In this document: one piece after another, positions 32,387 to 41,875 of the stretch | Layout: every line of letters starts with the position of its first letter | Position numbering within the stretch: the stretch's first letter is position 1 | Origin: Natrinema versiforme JCM 10478 | Lineage (GTDB): Archaea > Halobacteriota > Halobacteria > Halobacteriales > Natrialbaceae | Direction: 5' to 3' | Assembly (NCBI RefSeq): GCF_000337195.1 | Contig: NZ_AOID01000021.1 | Location: forward strand, 55,866-119,865 | DNA length: 64,000 nt | Notes under the pieces: generated by a model | Database searches by the model: none | Told to the model about the DNA's origin: nothing | What the model saw: only the letters and a program-made list of their open reading frames with translations | Program-made: the position numbers and the translations under genes

Positions 32387-33364
32387 ATGGCCGCCACCAC
32401 GTTCGGTCTCCGCGCACGGATGGTCGCCGCCGTCCTCGGCCTTGCGGTCGTCACGCTCGGACTACTTGCGGGTGTCTGGGGCGTGTTCTACGGCGTGCTC
32501 TCGTTTCTGGGATTCGCGTTCGCGTCCCACGTCGCAGCGGTCACCACCGCCGGGACGCTGGTGACGATCGGGTATCTCGAGTACAGACACCTCGAGACGA
32601 TCGAGCGGCTCGCGGACGCCCACCCCGTGGACCGGGAGACGGCACCGGAGCTGTACGAGACAACGACACGGGTCGCGGCCCAGCTCGGCGTCCCTGTGCC
32701 GACAATCGCCGTCTCCGAGAGAGACGTCCCCGAAGCGATGGCCGTCGGCTTCCGACCGGAGTCGGTGCATCTGGTGCTCTCGCTGGGGGCGCTCGACGCG
32801 CTCGAGGGGCAAGCGGAACTGGAGGCGGTGATCGCACACGAACTCGCCCACGTCAGAAACCGCGACGCAATGGTCATGACGGCCGTCTCCGTGCCCGTCG
32901 TGCTCGCCGACGGGCTGAAATCGCGGATCGATCGGATCGACGATCCCGGCTGGGCTGTGATCATCACCGTGCCGCTCGGATTTCTGTCGGCGGGCGTCTG
33001 GATCGTCGGGCGAACGATCACGGCCCGCCTCTCCCGAGTCAGGGAGCGAGCGGCGGATCGAGCCGCCGCGGCGGTGACCGGCTCGCCCGCCGCGCTCGCC
33101 AGTGCGCTCCGGCGGTTAGACCGGGAGGTCGCCGACACGCCGACTCGAGACCTCCGCGACGCGTCGAGCGTCTCCTCGTTGTCGATCATCTCGCTCGAGC
33201 CCGCCGAGCCCGAAAAGGTCATGCTCGGCCCGGAGGGCGACACCGAGCCGTCGTACTGGGTGCTTCGAAAATGGCACCACCGACTCGAGCGCTACCTCTT
33301 CGAAACGCACCCGCCGACGGACGAACGGCTCGACGCGTTGGCGGCACTCGAGCGCGAGCGGTAG
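32387..33364 (+). CDS. HtpX-like M48 membrane metalloprotease
   Basis: 325 aa. Two N-terminal helices (VAAVLGLAVVTLGLLAGVW and VLSFLGFAFASHVAAVTTAG) precede the protease domain with zinc motif EAVIAHELAHVRNRDAM. Two more hydrophobic segments follow (AVSVPVVLADGL and AVIITVPLGFLSAGVWIVG), then ERAADRAAAAVTGSPAALASAL, which supplies the third zinc ligand region (ERAAD, with Glu or Asp). The C-terminus FETHPPTDERLDALAALE is a standard M48 ending. It probably degrades damaged membrane proteins. Leaderless promoter at 32356. Confidence 0.9.
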   Translation: MAATTFGLRARMVAAVLGLAVVTLGLLAGVWGVFYGVLSFLGFAFASHVAAVTTAGTLVTIGYLEYRHLETIERLADAHPVDRETAPELYETTTRVAAQLGVPVPTIAVSERDVPEAMAVGFRPESVHLVLSLGALDALEGQAELEAVIAHELAHVRNRDAMVMTAVSVPVVLADGLKSRIDRIDDPGWAVIITVPLGFLSAGVWIVGRTITARLSRVRERAADRAAAAVTGSPAALASALRRLDREVADTPTRDLRDASSVSSLSIISLEPAEPEKVMLGPEGDTEPSYWVLRKWHHRLERYLFETHPPTDERLDALAALERER

Positions 33365-33494
33365 CTCCGGCGGTCCGACGACCGGGAGCTGCAAACGGAC
33401 TCCGCTTCAGACGGACCCGAACGGAGCGCCGCGCTCGCCGCCGGGACACAGCGAACCGTATAACACGCTGGCCCCGCTGGATCGACTCGAGACC

Positions 33495-34352
33495 ATGCCA
33501 CTGCGCGCGTTCCGGATCGCTTACGACGGGAGAGACTACCACGGCTTCCAGCGCCAACCCGACGTTTCGACCGTCGAGGACGCTATCTTCGATTCGCTCC
33601 GCGCGCTCGATGTCCTCGAGGAAGATGCCGACAAGCCCGCGGGCTACGCGGCTGCCGGTCGCACCGATGCCGGCGTATCCGCGCTCGCCCAGACAATCGC
33701 GCTCGAGGCCCCCGACTGGCTCGCGCCGCGAGCGCTGAACGCCGAACTGCCCGCGGACATCCGGGCGTGGGCGGCCGCCGAGGCTCCGGACGGGTTCCAC
33801 GCGACCCACCACGCGAGCCGCCGGAAGTACACGTATCACCTGTACGCGCCGCCTGCCGGCGAAGCGACGCGCGATTCCGCCGCCGATCCGATCGCACCCG
33901 CCGTCGACGATGACCGGTTCCGCGCGGCCTGCGAGGCGTTGTCCGGGACCCACGACCTGCACAATCTGACGCCGGACGATCACAACACCGAGCGCTCGCT
34001 GTCCCTGGGGGCTCGCCGGGACGGCGACTACCTCGTCGTTACCGCCGCTGCAGGCGGCTTCGCTCGAGAACTCGTCCGCCGGCTCGTCTCGCTGGCTCGC
34101 GCGGTCGGCACCGGCGAGTCGCCGCTCGAAAAAATCGACCGCGTCCTCGAGCCCGAGCCGTTGCCCGGTCACGAGGGAGTCGCGCCCGCGCCGCCGGAGC
34201 GGCTCGTGCTGACCGACGTGGACTACCCCGATCTCGCCTTCGAGATCGACGACGACGCGGCCGCGAGCGCTCGAGCGGTGTTCGACCGCCGCCGCGTCGA
34301 TCGGCAGACAGGGGCTCGCGTCGCCGGGCAGATGGCCGACGGGATTCGCTGA
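33495..34352 (+). CDS. truA: tRNA pseudouridine(38-40) synthase TruA
   Basis: 285 aa. The catalytic aspartate lies in AAGRTDAGVSALAQTIAL; the N-terminus RAFRIAYDGRDYHGFQRQP and HHASRRKYTYHL, then TAAAGGFARELVRRLVSL, are TruA blocks. It modifies positions 38-40 of the tRNA anticodon arm. The spacing and length match archaeal TruA. It follows the M48 protease gene by 130 bp. Confidence 0.94.
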   Translation: MPLRAFRIAYDGRDYHGFQRQPDVSTVEDAIFDSLRALDVLEEDADKPAGYAAAGRTDAGVSALAQTIALEAPDWLAPRALNAELPADIRAWAAAEAPDGFHATHHASRRKYTYHLYAPPAGEATRDSAADPIAPAVDDDRFRAACEALSGTHDLHNLTPDDHNTERSLSLGARRDGDYLVVTAAAGGFARELVRRLVSLARAVGTGESPLEKIDRVLEPEPLPGHEGVAPAPPERLVLTDVDYPDLAFEIDDDAAASARAVFDRRRVDRQTGARVAGQMADGIR

Positions 34353-34432
34353 CCGGCCGGAACCCGACTCGAGCGAGATCGCACTCGAACGGCAGACGAG
34401 CGTTTTTCACGGCCGCGGACACACGTCGGCGC

Positions 34433-34669
34433 ATGGAACTCTCACCGGAGGAGTACGGTGCCTACTGGCGCGCGTCGATCCGCGTTTCCGCCGGACTCCT
34501 CGTGGTCTTCTTCGGACTCCGCCTCACGTCGCCGCTGCGGAGCCACCCCGAGATCGGCGCATCCGCCCTCGGCGTCGTGTTGCTCGTCATGCTCGTCCTC
34601 GCCGGGACGTTCGTCGCGGTACTCGGCCTCGCTCGGGTCGTCCGGACCGCGGTCGACGCGGAGAGTTAG
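34433..34669 (+). CDS. Small two-helix membrane protein
   Basis: 78 aa. After MELSPEEYGAYWRASIRVSA come two hydrophobic helices, GLLVVFFGLRL and GVVLLVMLVLAGTFVAVLGLA. No family is recognised. A T-rich element (CGTTTTTCAC, 34401-34410) lies about 27 nt before the ATG. Its stop overlaps that of the convergent PQQ-type gene: TTAG at 34666-34669 holds both stop codons. Confidence 0.65.
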   Translation: MELSPEEYGAYWRASIRVSAGLLVVFFGLRLTSPLRSHPEIGASALGVVLLVMLVLAGTFVAVLGLARVVRTAVDAES

Positions 34670-36030
34670 GATTCGTCGAGTGCGTAGCACGCTCCGCTAT
34701 CGTCGCCGACGACGACGGTCCCGTCGGCGACCGCCGGTGATGCAACGACGCGACTCTCGGTCGGGATTCGCCACAGTCCCTCGCCGTCCGTAACCGAGAC
34801 GGCGACGATCCCCTGCGTGGTCCCGACGACGACCACGTCGCCGGTGATCGCGGGCGAGGACCAACTCGGCGCTAACTGGGTCGTCATCGGTTCGACTCGA
34901 GCCGATGACCCCGCGCCCATCGCCGCCGTCGAGTCGGCAGTCGCGGCCGCTATCGATTCGACGCCCTCGAGCGGAGCTTCCCACCGCGTGCTCCCGTCGC
35001 TTCGCTCGAGGGCGACGAGGCGATCGTCGGGATCGTGTCCGACGACGATGTCCTCGCCGACGGCGACCGAGGGCTTCATCCCCGTTCGTTCCTGCCGGTT
35101 GGCCGCATCGACCCATGGTCTCGTTTGGCGTCCGCTCATCGTCTCGAACGCGTCGTTGCTCTGCCACTCGAGATCGCCGCTCTCCATCGATATCGCGATC
35201 GGGGTCGAACCGCCGACGTAGACCGTGCCGTCCGCGACTGCCGGCGAGGAGCGCACTGCCCGCTCAGTCCCGTAGGTCCACTCGCTTGAGCCGTCCGCCG
35301 CGTCGAACGCTGCGACGCCCGCCTCGGTGCCAACGATCACTCGGCCGTCGACCACGGCCGGTGAGGAGACGACGGCTTCCGACTGTTGGGCCTGTGAAAA
35401 CGTCGTCCAGCCGGCCGTCGCGGCCGAGCGCCACGTCACGCTCTCGTCCGCGAGCGAGACCGCTACGAGGTCTCCGTCCGGCGTTCCGACGTACACCGTT
35501 CCGTCGACTACCGTCGGTGACGACGACGGTCCTGGACGAGCCTGTTGCTGGCTCAGCAGACTCGCGTTCGTCTCCCCGCTATCGAACGGAATTCGGCGCT
35601 TTTCGGCCCCGTCGCGATCGACTGCGACCAGCCCGTCACCGACCGGACAGACCACCGCGTCGTCCGTGACGGCCGGCGAGCCGGTCCGCTCGGTCTCGAA
35701 CTCGACCGTCCACAGCTCCTCGCCGGACTCGACCTCGAGCGCGTGTAGCGCCGACTCAGCGGCGAGGAAGGCCGTTCCGTCCGACACCGCTGCTGTCCCC
35801 GGGCCCGGTGAGAGATCGATGCGCCACCGTTCCGCCGGCTCGTCTCGCGGAGCCGCTGTTTCGACGATGCCCGCGTTCGACGGCCCTGCACGGAACGACT
35901 CCCACGAACCACCGTCGTCCGTCGAGTTCGGCTCGTTGCCCGAGCCCGTCGAATCACCGAGACAGCCGGCACCGAGTGTGAGCGCCGTCCCGCACGTACC
36001 GAGCACTGCGCGTCGCGAAATGTCCCCCAT
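34666..36030 (-). CDS. PQQ-like beta-propeller lipoprotein (Tat-exported)
   Basis: 454 aa. The N-terminus MGDISRRAVLGTCGTALTLGAGC has a twin arginine and a lipobox (GAGC), so the protein is probably Tat-exported and lipid-anchored. About seven to eight propeller blades follow, each with a V-x-DGTVYVGT or related strand and an A-L-D-x-x-x-G-x-x-x-W turn (ALEVESGEELWTVEF, AFDAADGSSEWTYGTE). Such proteins (BamB-like) often scaffold complexes; no PQQ-dependent catalytic residues can be verified. A paralogue lies at 41876-43045. A TATA-like CTTTTAGCG lies about 27 nt upstream. Confidence 0.88.
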   Translation of the reverse strand: MGDISRRAVLGTCGTALTLGAGCLGDSTGSGNEPNSTDDGGSWESFRAGPSNAGIVETAAPRDEPAERWRIDLSPGPGTAAVSDGTAFLAAESALHALEVESGEELWTVEFETERTGSPAVTDDAVVCPVGDGLVAVDRDGAEKRRIPFDSGETNASLLSQQQARPGPSSSPTVVDGTVYVGTPDGDLVAVSLADESVTWRSAATAGWTTFSQAQQSEAVVSSPAVVDGRVIVGTEAGVAAFDAADGSSEWTYGTERAVRSSPAVADGTVYVGGSTPIAISMESGDLEWQSNDAFETMSGRQTRPWVDAANRQERTGMKPSVAVGEDIVVGHDPDDRLVALERSDGSTRWEAPLEGVESIAAATADSTAAMGAGSSARVEPMTTQLAPSWSSPAITGDVVVVGTTQGIVAVSVTDGEGLWRIPTESRVVASPAVADGTVVVGDDSGACYALDES

Positions 36031-36323
36031 GTCCCTGCCACCGAACTGTCGGCGCTAAAAGGTTTCCCGTCGAGAACGTCCGTAACGGTAACTAGTCCGA
36101 CCGAAAGTCTCGGGCATCGACACCAGCCACGGCCGTGAATCGAGCCAACTCTCGGCTGCGTGCATGCCCGATCCGTACGCCTGCCCCAGCGGTCCCCCAC
36201 GGAAATCGCCCGCAACGATCCGCGGTATGACTCGCCTCTCGAGTTCGCGGCCGAGCGACAAAAGAGCGGGTCGGCAAGCCGACGGCCGGCCGGTCTGGTC
36301 GAGCGAGCGGCCGTAGAGACGCC
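36031..36323. other. Intergenic region between PQQ-type gene and permease
   Basis: 293 bp. It holds the TATA-like element of the lipoprotein gene near 36052-36062 (minus strand). The remaining open frames are Arg-rich and unsupported. No repeat or RNA gene seen. Confidence 0.5.
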
Positions 36324-37721
36324 TCAGTCGTCGGTCGGGCCAGCGGCCGCGGCGTCGGCATCGGTATCTGCGTCCGCGTCCGCCTCGGGCACACGAGCGT
36401 CGAACAGCGGGCTCTGCTCGCCGGGAACGAACGTGTTGAGCAGCAGCGCCGAGAGCGCGGTGACGATGACCGGCTGTCCGAAGAACGTTTCAGCCGCGCT
36501 CGGAAGCCCCGAGAGCGCTTCAGGCGTGGTCGCAATGCCGAGTCCGAGGCCGAGCGAGACGGCGACGACGACCGTGTTCCGGCGGTCGAGGTCGGCGTTC
36601 GTGATGACTAGCCGGAAGCCGCTGGCCGCGACCATGCCGGCCATGAGCAGGACCGCGCCGCCGAAGACCGCGCTGGGGATCGTCGTGACGGCCGCGCCGA
36701 CCTTCGGGCTCAGACCGAGGACGGCGAGGAAGACGCCGCCGATACCGACGACGTGCCGGCTCATCACGCCGGTGAAGTTGACGATACCGACGTTCTGGGA
36801 GAAGGAGGTGATCGGGAACGCGGCGAAGACGGCACCGATCGAACTCAGGAGCCCGTCGGTGAACAGCCCGCCGCGGAACTCCTCGTTCGTCGGATTTCGC
36901 CCCTCGGCGGCCGTGACGCCGGACATGTCGCCGACCGTCTCCATCGCGGAGACGAGAAAGAGGAAGGCGAAGGTGACGATCGCGATCGGTTCGAACTCGA
37001 AGCCGAATCGGGTGGGTGCCGGCAGGGAGACCCACGCGGCGTCGCCGACGGCCCCAAAGTCGACGAGCCCGGCAGCGAGCGCGGCGACGTAGCCGACGAC
37101 GATCGCGACGAGGATCGAAAGCAGTCGCGTGACCCCGCGCGTGAACATGTTGAGACCGACGGCGATCGCGAGGACGAGCCCGGCGAGACCGATGTGGTGG
37201 AGCGCGCCGAAGTCGGCGGCGTCGGCCCCACCGGCGGCGTAGTCCATGGCGACGGGCACGAGATAGAGGCCGATGATGACGACGACGAGGCCGGTCACCA
37301 GCGGCGGGAAGAAGGGTTTGATTCGCTTGAACTGCCAGCCGATGAGGCCTTCGACGACGAATCCCGTAACGAGGATCGCGCCGAACACCGCGGCCATCCC
37401 GAAGTCCGCGCCGATCGAGATCGATGCGCCCACGAACGTGAAACTCGAGCCCATGACGATCGGCAGGCGAGCGCCGACCGGGCCGACGGTGTAGGCCTGG
37501 ACGATCGTCGCCAGCCCGGAGAACAGGAGGACCATCTGGACGATGTAGGCCGTGTCCGCCGGAGCGAGTCCGACCCCGCCCGCGACGACGTAGGCCACTG
37601 CCGTCGCCGGCACGATCATCACCGCGACGTGTTGCAAGCCGAGCAGAATCGATTTCGGTAACGGCGGTTTGTCGTCCACTCCGTACTCGAGTTGGATGCC
37701 CCCGTCCTCGTCCGTCGACAT
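36324..37721 (-). CDS. Xanthine/uracil permease (NCS2 family)
   Basis: 465 aa with about 14 membrane segments. Family motifs include LLGLQHVAVMIVPATAVAYVV, the TM3 region LPIVMGSSFTFVGA, and, late in the protein, SAMETVGDMSGV with the substrate-binding Glu and the TSFSQNVGIVNFTGVMSRHV block (the NAT signature region). It takes up a purine or uracil, driven by an ion gradient. The C-terminal tail is Ala/Asp-rich (ADADTDADAAAAG). It lies next to a purine phosphoribosyltransferase, suggesting purine salvage. TATA-like CCTTTTATGC about 33 nt upstream. Confidence 0.92.
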   Translation of the reverse strand: MSTDEDGGIQLEYGVDDKPPLPKSILLGLQHVAVMIVPATAVAYVVAGGVGLAPADTAYIVQMVLLFSGLATIVQAYTVGPVGARLPIVMGSSFTFVGASISIGADFGMAAVFGAILVTGFVVEGLIGWQFKRIKPFFPPLVTGLVVVIIGLYLVPVAMDYAAGGADAADFGALHHIGLAGLVLAIAVGLNMFTRGVTRLLSILVAIVVGYVAALAAGLVDFGAVGDAAWVSLPAPTRFGFEFEPIAIVTFAFLFLVSAMETVGDMSGVTAAEGRNPTNEEFRGGLFTDGLLSSIGAVFAAFPITSFSQNVGIVNFTGVMSRHVVGIGGVFLAVLGLSPKVGAAVTTIPSAVFGGAVLLMAGMVAASGFRLVITNADLDRRNTVVVAVSLGLGLGIATTPEALSGLPSAAETFFGQPVIVTALSALLLNTFVPGEQSPLFDARVPEADADADTDADAAAAGPTDD

Positions 37722-37910
37722 TGTATGGCCGCCTGATTGCAGAGGGGTGCATAAAAGGTTTCGTAAACGAGCCCAATACGGCGCTATTCGCGGCCACAGT
37801 ATGCATGTTTGTGATTACTTCGGTGCGATCAGTCGACCGATGGCTCGAGGCTGATTTGCGGCCGGTTCGGAGGAGCGATTATCGATATCGACCCGGTTCG
37901 CGCGGGACGG

Positions 37911-38465
37911 TTACGGTTTCGAGTGGACCGTTACCTCGCCGTTCTCGACCGTGATATCGACGAGACTCGTCGCGTCGTACTTCGTGTCGTCGAGCGCCGA
38001 GTCGCCGACCTTCCGCAATACGACGACGATGTCGACGATATCGGCTCCGATGCCGTCGAGGGCGTCGCAGATCGCCGCCAGCGTGCCACCGGTCGAGAGC
38101 ATGTCGTCGACGATCACGACGCGGTCCCCGTCTTCGACGTCGTTGATGTACATCTCCGACTCGGAGTAGCCCGTCTCCTGGTGTAAGGAGACCTCGCCCT
38201 CGAGCCCGTAGGGGCGCTTGCGGATGACGACCAGCGGGATGTCAGTCTGGAGCGAGAGCGCGGTCGCGAGGTGGATCCCCATCGCCTCGGGCGCGATGAT
38301 CTTGTCGACGTCCAGATCCGCGGTTTGCATCACCTCAGTCACGACTTCCCGCAACAGGGTGGGATCGAGCTGTGGCACGCCGTTGCTGATCGGGTGGACG
38401 AGGTACTCGTAGCCGTCCTTATCGATGATCGGTGCGTCGTCCAACGACTCGAGGAGTTTCTCCAT
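37911..38465 (-). CDS. hpt: Hypoxanthine/adenine phosphoribosyltransferase-like protein
   Basis: 184 aa from ATG 38465. The PRPP-binding motif is [21 protein letters not shown]; the N-terminal [33 protein letters not shown] matches archaeal HGPRTase-like proteins. It should convert a purine base and PRPP to the nucleotide. The very long open frame extending upstream is antisense to the PepF gene and was excluded. The neighbouring NCS2 permease on the same strand supports a salvage role. Confidence 0.92.
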   Translation of the reverse strand: MEKLLESLDDAPIIDKDGYEYLVHPISNGVPQLDPTLLREVVTEVMQTADLDVDKIIAPEAMGIHLATALSLQTDIPLVVIRKRPYGLEGEVSLHQETGYSESEMYINDVEDGDRVVIVDDMLSTGGTLAAICDALDGIGADIVDIVVVLRKVGDSALDDTKYDATSLVDITVENGEVTVHSKP

Positions 38466-38636
38466 GCAGACGATTCGGGAAATCGGAGTGAAAAGCGGTT
38501 CGTTCTTCCGGTTCCGACGCGACCTGCGTCGAAGCGACGGACCGACCGCGGTAGCGACCGTTCGACACCGACCGCCTCGCTGCCGCGGGTGACGGCGTCC
38601 GATACCCTTTACCATCTTCGTTCCGAAATTCGGGCC

Positions 38637-40430
38637 ATGAGTTCCGTTCCCGACCGCTCCGAGGTCGACGAGGAATACACGTGGGACCTCGAGAGCATCT
38701 ACGCGACCGACGACGACTGGGAGGCCGCCGCTGAGGCAGTCGCCGAGCGCGTCGCGGATCTCGAGACGTACGAGGGACAGGTCACCGACGACGCCGAGAC
38801 CCTCCTCGAGGTGCTCGAGCTCCGCGACGAGGTCATGCGGGAGGTCTCGACGGTCGCGGCCTACGCCCGGATGCGTCGTGACGAGGACACGACGAACCAG
38901 CAGTATCAGGCGCTGACGGCCCGATCGCAGTCGCTCGCGGCCGACGCCCAGTCCGCGGCTTCGTTCATCGACCCCGAGCTCCAAGAGCTGACCCGCGAGG
39001 AGTTCGACGCGATGGTCGACGACGAACCGGGTCTCGAGACCTACGACCACTACGTCGACGACGTGCTCCGGATGAAACCGCACACGCGCTCGGCGGAAGT
39101 CGAGGCGCTGCTCGCCGATCTGAGCGAAGTGACTGGCGCGACCGGCGAGGTCTACAACATGCTCTCGAACGCGGACATGGAGTTCCCGACCGTCGAAGAC
39201 CCTGACGGGGACGCGGTCGAGATCACCCAGAGCAACTTCACGAACCTGCTCAAGCGCCCCAAGCGCGACTTCCGGCGGCGGGTCTACGAGGGCTACTTCG
39301 ACGAGTGGGAATCGATGCGGAACACGGTCGCGGCGTCCTACAAGAACAGCGTCAAAGCGGACGTCAAGACCGCTCGAGCCCGCAACTACGACACTGCGCG
39401 CGAAGCCGCACTCGACGGCCCGAACGTCCCCGTCGAGGTCTACGACACGCTCGTCGATACCGTCCACGACAACATCGACAAGCTCCACCACCACGCCGAA
39501 CTCAAAGAGCGGGCGCTCGGCGTTGACGACCTGCAGATGTGGGACATCTACATGCCCCTGACCGGCGACGAGGGCCCCGACCTCGAGTACGACCAGGCGA
39601 CCGAGTACGTCGTCGACGCCCTCGCGCCACTCGGCGAGGAGTACCAGTCCCAGGTGGCCGAAGGCCTCGAGTCCCGCTGGGTCGACGTCTACGAGAACGA
39701 AGGCAAACAGTCGGGTGCCTACTCCGGGGGCACCTACGACACCCAGCCGTTCATCCTGCTGAACTACCAGCAGGACATCTCCTCGATGTACACGCTGGCC
39801 CACGAACTCGGCCACTCGATGCACTCCGAACTCACCAAGGACGAACAGCCCTACATCTACTCGAACTACGAGATCTTCGTCGCCGAGGTCGCCAGCACGG
39901 TCAACGAGGCCCTGCTGACCAACCACCTGCTCGAGACCGTCGACGACCCCGAGTTCCGAAAGCACGTCCTCAACGAGTTCTTAGAGCGGGTGCGCTCGAC
40001 CCTCTATCGGCAGACCCTCTTCGCCGAGTTCGAACACGAGACGCACCGCCTCGAGGAGGCGGGCGAACCCCTCACCGCCGACCGGCTGGACGACCTCTAC
40101 CGCGGGCTCAAGGAAGACTACTACAAGCCGGCGGTCATCGACGACCGCATCGCCCGCGAGTGGATGCGCATCCCCCACTTCTACCGGGCCTTCTACGTCT
40201 ACCAGTACGCGACCGGCATCTCCGCCGCGCTCGCTATCGTCGACGACGTGCTCGAGCGGGGCCAGCCCGCGGCCGAGGATTACCTCGAGTTCCTCCGCCG
40301 GGGCTCCCGCGAGTACCCGCTCGAACTCCTCCGGATCGCCGGCGTCGACATGAGTTCCTCGGCCCCGATCGACCGCGCGCTCGAGACCTACGGCCAGCGT
40401 CTCGACGAATTCGAGTCCCTGCTCGACTGA
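38637..40430 (+). CDS. pepF: Oligoendopeptidase F (M3B family)
   Basis: 597 aa. The zinc motif is HELGH in [15 protein letters not shown], followed by [17 protein letters not shown] that carries the third ligand Glu. N-terminal [16 protein letters not shown], the middle [22 protein letters not shown] and the end [15 protein letters not shown] are all PepF signatures. It cleaves short peptides in the cytoplasm, probably downstream of the proteasome; the PAN gene follows 154 bp later on the same strand. A TATA-like CCCTTTA at about 38605 fits a leaderless start at 38637. Confidence 0.95.
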   Translation: MSSVPDRSEVDEEYTWDLESIYATDDDWEAAAEAVAERVADLETYEGQVTDDAETLLEVLELRDEVMREVSTVAAYARMRRDEDTTNQQYQALTARSQSLAADAQSAASFIDPELQELTREEFDAMVDDEPGLETYDHYVDDVLRMKPHTRSAEVEALLADLSEVTGATGEVYNMLSNADMEFPTVEDPDGDAVEITQSNFTNLLKRPKRDFRRRVYEGYFDEWESMRNTVAASYKNSVKADVKTARARNYDTAREAALDGPNVPVEVYDTLVDTVHDNIDKLHHHAELKERALGVDDLQMWDIYMPLTGDEGPDLEYDQATEYVVDALAPLGEEYQSQVAEGLESRWVDVYENEGKQSGAYSGGTYDTQPFILLNYQQDISSMYTLAHELGHSMHSELTKDEQPYIYSNYEIFVAEVASTVNEALLTNHLLETVDDPEFRKHVLNEFLERVRSTLYRQTLFAEFEHETHRLEEAGEPLTADRLDDLYRGLKEDYYKPAVIDDRIAREWMRIPHFYRAFYVYQYATGISAALAIVDDVLERGQPAAEDYLEFLRRGSREYPLELLRIAGVDMSSSAPIDRALETYGQRLDEFESLLD

Positions 40431-40550
40431 TCGGCCGGCCGCCCGATCCGGTATTTGGGTTCGCGGAACCGATCTCGCGCCGAGCGACCCCGTATATGCA
40501 AGGGGCTGGCTGATATGCCCTCGAGAAATCCCTCCGGGACCCAAAGGCAC

Positions 40551-40560
40551 ATTTACTATC
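40551..40560 (+). promoter_or_regulatory. TATA-like element for the PAN gene
   Basis: ATTTACTATC is centred about 30 nt before ATG 40585. Confidence 0.45.
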
Positions 40561-40584
40561 GAAATCCTATCGGCGTACATCAAG

Positions 40585-41817
40585 ATGTCTCGAAGCCCGT
40601 CTATTCCCGACCGACCTCATCGCGATATCGACTCAGACCTCCCCGACGACGAGCGGCTCGAGGCGCTTCGGGGACACTACGAGGATCTGGTCGACGTCAA
40701 CGACCAGCTCACCGACCAACTCGACGACGCCGAGGACCGTCGCGAGCGTCTCCGGGAGAAAGTCGACCGCGTCGAACGCGAAAACGAGACGCTGAAGAGT
40801 TCGTCGCTGTACATCGCCACCGTCGAGGACGTCCTCGACGACGACCAGGTCATCGTCAAACAGCACGGGAACAACCAGGAAGTGCTGACCGACGTCTCCT
40901 CGCGTATCGTCGACAGCGTCGAGCCCGGCGACCGCGTCGCGGTCAACGACTCCTTTGCGATCCAGTCGATTTTGGATACCGAGACCGACGCCCGGGCCCA
41001 GTCGATGGAGATCACGGAGAAACCCGAAGTCACCTACGCCGACATCGGCGGCATTGACGAGCAGGTCCGCGAGGTCCGCGAGGCCGTCGAGCAGCCGCTG
41101 ATCGAGCCCGAACTCTTCAACGAGGTCGGCATCGACCCGCCGAGCGGCGTCCTGCTCTACGGCCCGCCGGGCACCGGCAAGACGATGCTCGCCAAGGCCG
41201 TCGCCAACGAAACCGACGCCACCTTCATCAAGATGGCCGGCTCCGAACTCGTCCGCAAGTTCATCGGCGAGGGCTCCCGGCTCGTCCGCGACCTCTTCGA
41301 GATGGCCCGCGAGCGCCAGCCCGCCATCATCTTCATCGACGAAATCGACGCCATCGCGACCCGCCGCACCGAGTCCAAGACCTCCGGCGACGCCGAGGTC
41401 CAGCGGACCATGATGCAACTCCTGAGCGAAATGGACGGCTTCGAAGCCCGCGGCGAGATCCGCATCATCGCCGCCACCAACCGCTTCGACATGCTCGACC
41501 GCGCTATCCTCCGCCCCGGCCGGTTCGACCGCCTGATCGAAGTCCCCGAACCCGACCGCGACGGCCGCGAACAGATCCTGCAGATCCACACCCGGAACAT
41601 GAACGTCGCCGACGGCGTCGACTTCGGCGCACTCGCCGACGACACCGAAGGCTACTCCGGTGCCGAAATCGAGAGCCTCGCCACCGAAGCCGGCATGTTC
41701 GCCATCCGCAACGAGCGCAACGAAGTCGCCCATCAGGACTTCGCCGACGCTCTCGAGAAGATCGAAGAGGACGACTCGAGCGACGTGATCTCGTCGGCCG
41801 GTTACTTCTATCAGTAA
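40585..41817 (+). CDS. pan: Proteasome-activating nucleotidase PAN
   Basis: 410 aa AAA+ ATPase. Residues 25-75 form the coiled coil, followed by the OB domain (ATVEDVLDDDQVIVKQHGNN). The ATPase domain has Walker A GPPGTGKTMLA, the pore loop around KFIGEGSRLVR, Walker B IIFIDEIDAI and the second region of homology TNRFDMLDRAILRPGRFDR. The C-terminus ends FYQ, the hydrophobic-Tyr-X motif that docks into the 20S proteasome and opens its gate. It unfolds proteins for proteasomal degradation. Haloarchaea often have two PAN genes; only one is in the window. Confidence 0.96.
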   Translation: MSRSPSIPDRPHRDIDSDLPDDERLEALRGHYEDLVDVNDQLTDQLDDAEDRRERLREKVDRVERENETLKSSSLYIATVEDVLDDDQVIVKQHGNNQEVLTDVSSRIVDSVEPGDRVAVNDSFAIQSILDTETDARAQSMEITEKPEVTYADIGGIDEQVREVREAVEQPLIEPELFNEVGIDPPSGVLLYGPPGTGKTMLAKAVANETDATFIKMAGSELVRKFIGEGSRLVRDLFEMARERQPAIIFIDEIDAIATRRTESKTSGDAEVQRTMMQLLSEMDGFEARGEIRIIAATNRFDMLDRAILRPGRFDRLIEVPEPDRDGREQILQIHTRNMNVADGVDFGALADDTEGYSGAEIESLATEAGMFAIRNERNEVAHQDFADALEKIEEDDSSDVISSAGYFYQ

Positions 41818-41875
41818 CGAAAGCCGGACCGAGTTTCCCGTCGAATCGAATTCTGCTCTGACTGTCGCCGTTCGC

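Noticed and set aside
34890..34945. CGACTCGA/TCGAGTCG inverted arms in the PQQ-type lipoprotein gene
   Set aside because: Arms are built on the CTCGAG (Leu-Glu) motif that is abundant throughout the window, and the loop is long; no clear insert.
38466..39965. Very long minus-strand open frame continuing upstream of hpt
   Set aside because: It is antisense to pepF, whose motifs are clear; in GC-rich haloarchaeal DNA the codon bias of one strand keeps an antisense frame open.
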